Part shown: in pieces, positions 6,625 to 12,690 of the stretch
Numbering within the stretch: the stretch's first letter is position 1
How the letters are laid out: every line of letters begins with the position of its first letter
Assembly: GCA_015490195.1 (NCBI GenBank)
Contig: WFYG01000008.1
Span: 124,001-188,000, forward strand
From: Thermovibrio sp.
Lineage (GTDB): Bacteria > Aquificota > Aquificia > Desulfurobacteriales > Desulfurobacteriaceae
Reading direction: 5' to 3'
DNA: 64,000 nt
Made by a program: the position numbers and the translations under genes
The notes under the pieces: model-generated
What the model saw: the letters and a program-made list of their open reading frames with translations, nothing else
Database searches by the model: none
What the model was told of the DNA's origin: nothing

Positions 6625-7965
6625 ATGCCGAAGTATGATTTGTCCTTTGACGCCGTCAAAGAAAGGATAATACAGAGAATTAAAGAGAAGTATCCAGACA
6701 GGGTAAACGACTTTACTGAGTCAAATATCGGCACGGTTTTTATAGAAGCTGTTGCTTTTGCGATAGACACTCTGGGTTTTTACATCAATCAGCTTGAAAA
6801 CGAGCTATTCTTTGATAGGGCAAAACAGAGGAGAAGTGTAGTAAGCCTTGCAAGGCTTATAGGCTACTCTCCAAAAAGAAGAAAACCAGCAGAGGGAACG
6901 GTCACTTTCTACTTAGATTCTCCTTGGGAGAAAGACATCCCCATTCCAAAAGGAACAAGGCTTGAGGCTAACGGCATTTACTATGAAACAGAAAACCCTG
7001 TAACCCTGCAGGCTGGCAAAAAAGAGGTAAGCGTAAGGGCTGTTCAGAGGGGACTCCAGACCCTCATCTTCACCGCCAGAGGAGAGTTCTACGAGAGCTT
7101 TGAGGTAAGAGACAAAAGGCTCTACAGCGTTAAGGTATACGTTGACGGAGAAGAATACTCTGAAACAGACAATCTCGTCTTAAACGAGAAGAACGCCTTT
7201 AAGATAGAAGAAACTCCTCAGAGCTACATAATCACTGTAGTCAATCCGCCAAAAGGTGCAAATGTCTTAATTGAGGTCTATCTAACAGAGGGATCAAAGG
7301 GCAACATCCTTTCCGGAAAGCTAACCAGAATCGTTGACGCCATAACAGATATAGATGGAGATATTGTTCCCATAAAGGTCAGAAACGACTTCCCGTTTTC
7401 CGGCGGAAAAGATGAGGAGAGTATAGAAGAGATAAAGAGAAACGCCATAGTCAGGCTGAGGACAAACGAGAGAGCAGTAACCGGCTGGGACTACGAAAAT
7501 CTTGCCAGAGTCCTTGTTGAGGGAGTAAAGCATGCAGTAGCAGTCTCTCCTGAACCTGGAGTTGTTGACCTTTACATAGCAACCAAAAACGAAAACGGAA
7601 ATCCAGTAGCAGCAGACGAAACTTTAAAGGCAAAAGTTGATGAAGTTCTCCGGAAAAGGAAAGCTCTAACAGACAAGGTCAACATAAAAGATGTTCAGTT
7701 CATTCCAGTTAACGTTCATGCAAAAGTAAAAGCCTATACAGGCTACAATTATGAGGAGATCAGAGAAGCAGCAATTAAATTGCTTAAAAACTATTTCAAC
7801 TCTCTCACTCCAGGACAGGCTTTTAGACTCTCAGACGTTTACAGACTGATAGATGGAATAGAGGGCGTTGATTACTGCAACATCCTAACTCCCAGCCAAG
7901 ACGTAGAACCGGAAGAAAGATACAGACTCCTCGTTTTAGGAGAGGTAAACGTTGAAGTTTCATGA
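6625..7965 (+). CDS. Baseplate J protein (gp47 / gp6-like wedge)
   Basis: The 446-residue protein uses the ATG at 6625, preceded by a GAGGGAG ribosome site. Family features include the N-terminal TESNIGTVFIEAVAFAIDTLGFYINQLENELFFDRA and SVVSLARLIGYSP segments, a middle beta-domain (GTVTFYLDSPWEKDIPIPKGTRLEANGIYYET), and NAIVRLRTNERAVTGWDYENLARVLVEGV in the C-terminal half. J forms the wedge ring that senses receptor binding and triggers sheath contraction. It is separated from gp25 by the inserted cargo gene and has its own promoter. A perfect palindrome of the operator family lies in its coding sequence at 7771. Confidence 0.9.
   Translation: MPKYDLSFDAVKERIIQRIKEKYPDRVNDFTESNIGTVFIEAVAFAIDTLGFYINQLENELFFDRAKQRRSVVSLARLIGYSPKRRKPAEGTVTFYLDSPWEKDIPIPKGTRLEANGIYYETENPVTLQAGKKEVSVRAVQRGLQTLIFTARGEFYESFEVRDKRLYSVKVYVDGEEYSETDNLVLNEKNAFKIEETPQSYIITVVNPPKGANVLIEVYLTEGSKGNILSGKLTRIVDAITDIDGDIVPIKVRNDFPFSGGKDEESIEEIKRNAIVRLRTNERAVTGWDYENLARVLVEGVKHAVAVSPEPGVVDLYIATKNENGNPVAADETLKAKVDEVLRKRKALTDKVNIKDVQFIPVNVHAKVKAYTGYNYEEIREAAIKLLKNYFNSLTPGQAFRLSDVYRLIDGIEGVDYCNILTPSQDVEPEERYRLLVLGEVNVEVS
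7771..7783. promoter_or_regulatory. Candidate element operator within the J gene
   Basis: GCAATTAAATTGC is a perfect palindrome, extended by A and T to 15 bp (7770-7784). It is inside coding sequence, where a repressor would act as a roadblock. It has the same AT-rich core as the intergenic sites. Confidence 0.45.
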
Positions 7966-8587
7966 GCTATTCCCTGAGTTTTACAGGGATAACGAAAGAG
8001 ACTGGTATCAGTTCATAAAAGAGATATTCAGTCCCGAGTTTGAGATAGCTCTAAAGGAAATAGAATCACTCTGGAACTTGATTGACATAGACACAATTCC
8101 TGAAGACAAACTTCCACTGCTGGCAGACAACCTGGGTTTTAAGCTCTCAGACATCCTCCCGGTTTCATTTAGAAAGCAGTTAGCCAACGCAATAGACTTG
8201 CATAAGTTCAAAGGAACAAGATTTGCAGTTGAAAAAGTCCTTGAAGTAATGGAACTGCCTGCAAACCTAAGCGAGTGGTTTGAATACGGCGGGAACCCTT
8301 ACAGGTTTAAAGTAGAATTTTTCTCTCCCTCAAGGCAGATAACTCCTGAGCTGAGAGACAAGCTCATTCAGTTAATTAACGAGTATAAGAATGAGCGAAG
8401 CTGGTTAGAGGAAATACTCCTCTCCTATCTCGCAGAAGAAAGACTGCAAGTAGCAGCTGCACAGATACCTGAAACCGAAACGAAAGCCGACTTCCAGAAA
8501 GACCTCGTCTGGTTAGCTTCAGGAACCGTTCACTTTGCAACGTACGGCGCTCACGAAACTGAAGCCGTAGCAGTTATGGAGGCCTGA
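7952..8587 (+). CDS. Tail protein I (P2 gpI family)
   Basis: The 211-residue protein starts at a TTG that overlaps the end of J and has a strong AGGAGAGG site upstream. The N-terminal part (FHELFPEFYRDN, LWNLIDIDTIPEDKLPLLADNLGFK, FRKQLANAIDLHKFKGTRFAVEKVLEVMEL) matches the P2 gpI family in every region. gpI joins the baseplate wedge to the tail fibres. The neighbours J and the fibre gene support this. Confidence 0.88.
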   Translation: MKFHELFPEFYRDNERDWYQFIKEIFSPEFEIALKEIESLWNLIDIDTIPEDKLPLLADNLGFKLSDILPVSFRKQLANAIDLHKFKGTRFAVEKVLEVMELPANLSEWFEYGGNPYRFKVEFFSPSRQITPELRDKLIQLINEYKNERSWLEEILLSYLAEERLQVAAAQIPETETKADFQKDLVWLASGTVHFATYGAHETEAVAVMEA

Positions 8588-9282
8588 TGGCTGAAGGGAA
8601 AACAGTTGTAACCGAAAACGGTCTAAAAGCTCTCATAGAAGCAAGCTCTGTAGGCAAACAGATAAAGCCCGCATACTTCAAAGTATCGGAACAGGACGTA
8701 GGAGACATCTACCCGGGAATAAACATTGAAGACCTGCCAGCTGTCTGGTATCAGGCTCCTATTTCTGCATACGTTCCAGTAAACGATTCAACTGTTCAGT
8801 TCATCTTAGACATTCCGCAGGATAAGGCGACCAAGTACGGAAAGACCTTTGGCTTATACCTTGAAGACGGAACCCTCTTTGCCGTTGCCAAGCCTCCTTA
8901 TCCTTTCCCACCTCTAATGAGGCAGCGTTTCAAGGTTCAGTTTGTCTGGGAACAAATAGATTCAGTAATGAACTTTGAAGACATACCGTTCTACGAGTTT
9001 GACCAAGACGTTGTTCACCTTGACGCAGTTTCAGCAATCTCCTTAGCTGTCTTTGATATTCAGGAACATCTGACAGTTTTAGAACAGTTCAAGGCTGATT
9101 ACTACAGATTCAAGGTCTCAGCTTCTGAGAAGCTTTCAAATCATGAAGAAAGAATCTCGCTAAATGAACAAAAACTTTCTGACCACGAATTAGCGATTCT
9201 TGAGACCTCAGCAGCCTTTGGCGATCAAATACTTCAGAACTCTTTAGAAATAGGACTCTTAAAGCAATACATAGGAGGTTAA
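8587..9282 (+). CDS. Tail fibre N-terminal / collar protein
   Basis: This is a 231-residue protein whose ATG overlaps the gpI stop. The N-terminal portion (VTENGLKALIEASSVGKQIKPAYFKVSEQDVG) matches the tail-collar fibre domain that binds the fibre to the baseplate. The C-terminal 70 residues (YRFKVSASEKLSNHEERISLNEQKLSDHELAILETS) form a heptad-rich coiled coil, suggesting a trimer. The receptor-binding part would be a different polypeptide, probably the next gene. Confidence 0.82.
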   Translation: MAEGKTVVTENGLKALIEASSVGKQIKPAYFKVSEQDVGDIYPGINIEDLPAVWYQAPISAYVPVNDSTVQFILDIPQDKATKYGKTFGLYLEDGTLFAVAKPPYPFPPLMRQRFKVQFVWEQIDSVMNFEDIPFYEFDQDVVHLDAVSAISLAVFDIQEHLTVLEQFKADYYRFKVSASEKLSNHEERISLNEQKLSDHELAILETSAAFGDQILQNSLEIGLLKQYIGG

Positions 9283-9283
9283 C

Positions 9284-10234
9284 ATGGGGCTCAATTTGGC
9301 TGAGATTCAGCAGAAGTTAGACCGACTAATTCAGAATATGTCGGAACAGAACAGGCGTGCATATCAAATCTTCTACGACCCAAACCCTCAGGATGTAACT
9401 TTACCTCGGCTTGACGAGAACGGGAATCTTGTGAATGTAACCATTCCAAATAGGGCAAAGATAAAGGCACAAATGTGGGATGATGTTAACGCAGCAGTAG
9501 GACTATGGAAAAGGTTTCTATACGTAGATATCAATGGGGATGATAACAACCCAGGAACACAAGATGCCCCCTTTAAAACAATAGATAAAGCCATTTCTGC
9601 TATACCTACTGGCGGTTCTGGACGCATTTACCTCAGATCTGGACAGGAGCATAAACTATCAGGTACTGTTACCATAGAAAACAAACACGTAGATATCACA
9701 TGTGAACCTGGAATTGACCCAACAAATTATCCAACTTTAACTGCTGACCCCGAGATTGTTGATATTAATGGAACCAATTTTAACTTCCTCCCCGGGTTTA
9801 TCGTAGCAGGAACATTAAGGATAAACCAGTGCAAGATAAATGTCCCTGCTGTGCAGAACAACAGTATTGATTTAGCTCCACGAAAGCGAGCTCTCATTGT
9901 TCCTGCATACAACAACCCTTGGTATGGAGCTCCGACGATATCCGTTAACTATTGCAAGATTAATTTAAACAAAGGTTTTAGATTAATAGATTTTTATAAC
10001 TGGGGTGGAAGAAGCGATTTAGCATCTATCCAGCTATATGGTAATACTATTGTTATAAACGATACATCAACACCTCTGATAGATTTTTGCTATGGTATAG
10101 CAGGATTTTTTCAAAGTAGCAATACATTAACTGATCAATCTGGAAACAGCTTGGCTTGGAGTGATGTTGTTAGTGGCATTTTAAAAGATTCAAACGGGAT
10201 ACCGCGTAATATTGTAAGTAACATCATATTCTAA
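9284..10234 (+). CDS. Tail fibre / tailspike with right-handed beta-helix
   Basis: The 316-residue protein begins with a helical stalk (LNLAEIQQKLDRLIQNMSEQNRRAYQIFYDP). It continues as a repeat-rich domain that opens with LYVDINGDDNNPGTQDAPFKTIDKAISAIPTGGSGRIYL. The sequence GDDNNPGT-DAPFKTI is characteristic of pectate-lyase-like parallel beta-helix proteins. The rest shows regular beta-rich rungs. It could bind or cleave surface glycans of the target. No catalytic residues can be assigned. The second half is more AT-rich than upstream baseplate genes, as common for exchanged host-range modules. Confidence 0.8.
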   Translation: MGLNLAEIQQKLDRLIQNMSEQNRRAYQIFYDPNPQDVTLPRLDENGNLVNVTIPNRAKIKAQMWDDVNAAVGLWKRFLYVDINGDDNNPGTQDAPFKTIDKAISAIPTGGSGRIYLRSGQEHKLSGTVTIENKHVDITCEPGIDPTNYPTLTADPEIVDINGTNFNFLPGFIVAGTLRINQCKINVPAVQNNSIDLAPRKRALIVPAYNNPWYGAPTISVNYCKINLNKGFRLIDFYNWGGRSDLASIQLYGNTIVINDTSTPLIDFCYGIAGFFQSSNTLTDQSGNSLAWSDVVSGILKDSNGIPRNIVSNIIF

Positions 10235-10246
10235 AAGGAGGAGACT

Positions 10247-10807
10247 ATGTTAGCGCTAATTAAGATAGAAGATTTCATCTACGAAAATATTCCTACGGTA
10301 GTTTCTGTTCCAACGAAATTTGATGAAAATGGAACGCCAGTAGCTTTTGAAGAAAAACCCAACCCGTTGATACCCAGTGATGCTGAAGAACTAAAAAATG
10401 CCTTAAAGGATACGATAAGCTGGTTTACTGACAGATACATACAGTCACAATTAAACAATATTGACGAAGAGCTTTCGGACCTTATATCTGAGAAAAGCTA
10501 CCTTGAAGGAGTATTTGCCTCTCAGGGTATATCTCCCGAGCAGGTCAGAAATGAAACAGTGTTAGTGATATTAGGCAAAAAGACTGTAGATCAGGCTATT
10601 GCAGACCTTTCTATTCCTGATAACCTGAAGAAAGATTTTGAAAGGGCTGTTGAAATTGCTCGCATAATCGCCTGGAAAGAGGCTATCTGGAAAGCCGAGG
10701 AAAAACTTGAGAGTCAAATAGACTCAATGAGCCTTGAGCAACTTCTACAGCTTAACGTGAAAAAGATGTGTGAAACTGCCTATGCAGAGATACCATTAGA
10801 GGTATAG
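10247..10807 (+). CDS. Tail fibre accessory protein of unknown function
   Basis: The 186-residue protein sits directly after the fibre gene with a GGAGGAG ribosome site. Residues 35-130 are charged and helical (DAEELKNALKDTISWFTDRYIQSQLNNIDEELSDLISEKSYLEG). I do not recognise a family. Position suggests a fibre chaperone or a fibre-tip component. No signal peptide or membrane segment is seen. Confidence 0.6.
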   Translation: MLALIKIEDFIYENIPTVVSVPTKFDENGTPVAFEEKPNPLIPSDAEELKNALKDTISWFTDRYIQSQLNNIDEELSDLISEKSYLEGVFASQGISPEQVRNETVLVILGKKTVDQAIADLSIPDNLKKDFERAVEIARIIAWKEAIWKAEEKLESQIDSMSLEQLLQLNVKKMCETAYAEIPLEV

Positions 10808-10808
10808 G

Positions 10809-11348
10809 ATGCCAAAGGCTTACATTCTTGCATCTAAGGGTATCAGCCTCACTTCCCGCCTTATCAGGTGGTGGCAGTGGGGCTTTCCTTACACTCACAT
10901 AGCCTACTGTTTTGACTTATCAAACTCTAACGACCCTTATGTGGTGGAAGCCTGGTGGAACGGTGTGAGAAAAGGCTGGTTTTCAGAAGTTCACACTCCA
11001 GGAACTCACTTCTCTGTCTATTCTGTAGAGGTTGATAAAGAACAGAAAAGAGAAATAGAGTGTTTTCTACACTCTCAATTGGGTAAGGGATATGACTGGT
11101 TAGGTATCCTGGGATTCCCTCTCAGGAATTGGAAGTTAGAAAGTAAGAACAGGTGGTTCTGCTCTGAGCTGGTATTTGCAGCATTCAAAAATGCAGGAGT
11201 GGAGCTCCTCAAAAATACCTATCCAAGCGAAGTAAGTCCACGGCTCTTCCTAAAAAGTCCGCTCTTGAAGTTTGAATATACTGCAAAACTACCGGAGGTA
11301 AAAGGTGGCAAGCAGGGAATTAGAAGATCTTCACCCTGTAACACGTGA
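10809..11348 (+). CDS. Permuted NlpC/P60-like (YiiX-type) amidohydrolase
   Basis: This is a 179-residue protein. The segment SLTSRLIRWWQWGFPYTHIAYCF supplies the conserved histidine and the later RWFCSELVFAAFKNAGV supplies the catalytic cysteine, in the permuted order of the YiiX/YebB papain-like group. These enzymes cut peptide or amide bonds, sometimes in peptidoglycan. It lies immediately before an M15 endopeptidase and a holin, so a role in lysis or in wall passage by the tail is likely. It overlaps the next gene by 44 bases. Confidence 0.78.
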   Translation: MPKAYILASKGISLTSRLIRWWQWGFPYTHIAYCFDLSNSNDPYVVEAWWNGVRKGWFSEVHTPGTHFSVYSVEVDKEQKREIECFLHSQLGKGYDWLGILGFPLRNWKLESKNRWFCSELVFAAFKNAGVELLKNTYPSEVSPRLFLKSPLLKFEYTAKLPEVKGGKQGIRRSSPCNT

Positions 11349-11781
11349 AAAAGCAAAAGTCTTTCTGCAAAGGGCTAAAGAAAAGGGTATAGATGTTCTT
11401 ATTTACTGCACCTACCGTTCACCAGAAGAGCAAGAAGTTCTTTACATGCAGGGGAGGTTAGAACAGTTTGGAATAACACTTGAGGAATTGAACGAGAAAA
11501 GAGTCAGGCTTGGGCTCTGGAAACTAACAGAAAGAGAGGCAAAGAGGAAAATCACTAATGCAAAACCTTGGCAGTCTTTTCATCAGTATGGACTCGCCTT
11601 TGACTGCGTTCCTCTACAAGGCGGAAAGCCCGACTGGAACAACATAGAAGCCTATAGAGCTCTCGGTAATATCGCCTCTGAAATAGGTCTGGAGTGGGCG
11701 GGAGGTTGGAGGAGGTTCAGGGAATTCCCCCACTTCCAGGACACAGAAACCTACAACCTCATAACAAAGAGAGGTAAATAA
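11305..11781 (+). CDS. M15 family peptidase endolysin (L-alanyl-D-glutamate type)
   Basis: The 158-residue protein starts at GTG 11305 after GGAGGTAAAAG. It shows the M15 metallopeptidase signature: YCTYRSPEEQEVLYMQGR near the N-terminus, SFHQYGLAFDCVP (zinc histidine and aspartate) in the centre, and a final EFPHFQ with the last zinc ligand. It has the length of T5- and CwlK-like endolysins. There is no signal peptide, so export would depend on the holin next door. Confidence 0.88.
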   Translation: MASRELEDLHPVTREKAKVFLQRAKEKGIDVLIYCTYRSPEEQEVLYMQGRLEQFGITLEELNEKRVRLGLWKLTEREAKRKITNAKPWQSFHQYGLAFDCVPLQGGKPDWNNIEAYRALGNIASEIGLEWAGGWRRFREFPHFQDTETYNLITKRGK

Positions 11782-12173
11782 TGGGATTTCCAATAATCTC
11801 CGACGTCCTTGATTTAGTAGGGAAAGCCGTTGACAAAGTGATTCCGGATGCAAACAAGAGAGAGGAGATAAAAGCAAAACTCCAGTTTGCCGTAATGGAG
11901 CAGGCTTTAGAAGAGAAAAAACTTGTTTTCCAGGACTTAGAAAATGCAAGAGAACTTTATAAAGAGGAGCTCAGGGAACAGGGAGTTTACCCTTTAGTAA
12001 AGAGCATACGAGCCCTTGTAAGACCATCTATAGCTTATTCCACGATCGGCTTTTACATCTACGCAAAAATCCACTCCCTCCCATTGAATCAGAGCGACTA
12101 CTACCTGTTCTACGGCATTTTTGCCTTCTACTTTGGACTCAGAACAGTAGAGAAAAAGATGGGCAAAGCGTAG
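11781..12173 (+). CDS. Holin (GTA holin / 3TMP family-like)
   Basis: This is a 130-residue protein. The N-terminal half is charged and helical (KREEIKAKLQFAVMEQALEEKKLVFQDLENAREL) and the C-terminal half has two hydrophobic stretches (VRPSIAYSTIGFYIYAKI and YYLFYGIFAFYFGLRTVEK). This layout, with an RP before the first membrane segment, is that of the 3TM holin family in gene-transfer agents and many prophages. It overlaps the endolysin stop by one base. Confidence 0.82.
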   Translation: MGFPIISDVLDLVGKAVDKVIPDANKREEIKAKLQFAVMEQALEEKKLVFQDLENARELYKEELREQGVYPLVKSIRALVRPSIAYSTIGFYIYAKIHSLPLNQSDYYLFYGIFAFYFGLRTVEKKMGKA

Positions 12174-12182
12174 GAGGGTGTT

Positions 12183-12665
12183 GTGGAAAATAACATTAGA
12201 ATAAACGAGCTTGTTCTCAAACATGAAAGAGAAATTTCACAGTTAACAACAATGCAGGAAATACTTGTTAAACAGACGGAGAGAGCAACAGAAACGCTTG
12301 AAGCTCTCAAAGATGCACTTGGAGAGATAAAGCTTTCTATAGAGGAACAGAGAAAAGAGCTAAGGGTAGCAATTGAGATAAGAGACAAGTTAGAAGAATT
12401 TACGCAAAACTTTCTAATTGAGAAAAACTCTCAAAAGCAGACGAATCACAAGCTCTTTGAGAAGATAGAGTCTCTTGAAGTAGAGGTTGAGGGGCTGAAA
12501 CAGGAGATTAAAAAGCTCTCAGAAGCCACACAGTTTGCAAGGTGGTTAGATGGAGGCTTTAGAATTCTCTCAAAAAGAGCAGCAGTATTTATACTATTAG
12601 CTCTTGGATTAATGATACTTGGAGCGTTCTTAGGCGTAGACCTGCATCAGCTGATACGGAAATAG
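12183..12665 (+). CDS. Coiled-coil protein with C-terminal membrane anchor, lysis-cassette associated
   Basis: The 160-residue protein uses a GTG start after AGGAGGGTGTT. Residues 1-120 are an almost continuous coiled coil (ERATETLEALKDALGEIKLSIEEQRKELRVAIEI and IESLEVEVEGLKQEIKKL). Residues 131-152 are a membrane segment (AAVFILLALGLMILGAFLGV). It follows the holin, so it may be a second holin, an antiholin or an inner-membrane spanin-like protein. No outer-membrane spanin partner is obvious except possibly the lipoprotein at 15362. No family recognised. Confidence 0.7.
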   Translation: MENNIRINELVLKHEREISQLTTMQEILVKQTERATETLEALKDALGEIKLSIEEQRKELRVAIEIRDKLEEFTQNFLIEKNSQKQTNHKLFEKIESLEVEVEGLKQEIKKLSEATQFARWLDGGFRILSKRAAVFILLALGLMILGAFLGVDLHQLIRK

Positions 12666-12677
12666 CAAATAAATTGC
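12665..12677. promoter_or_regulatory. Candidate element operator ahead of the tape measure gene
   Basis: GCAAATAAATTGC (AGCAA and TTGCT arms) begins at the stop codon of the coiled-coil gene and ends 13 bases before the tape measure ATG. It would place a bound repressor between the lysis cassette and the tape measure gene. Confidence 0.55.
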
Positions 12678-12690
12678 TCAAAAGGTTATA

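Noticed and set aside
8189..8201. GCAATAGACTTGC in the gpI gene as a full operator, and likewise GCAAACCCGTTGC at 16332
   Set aside because: The arms match but the cores are GC-containing and not symmetric, and both lie in coding sequence; they may be chance and were counted only as exact arm matches.
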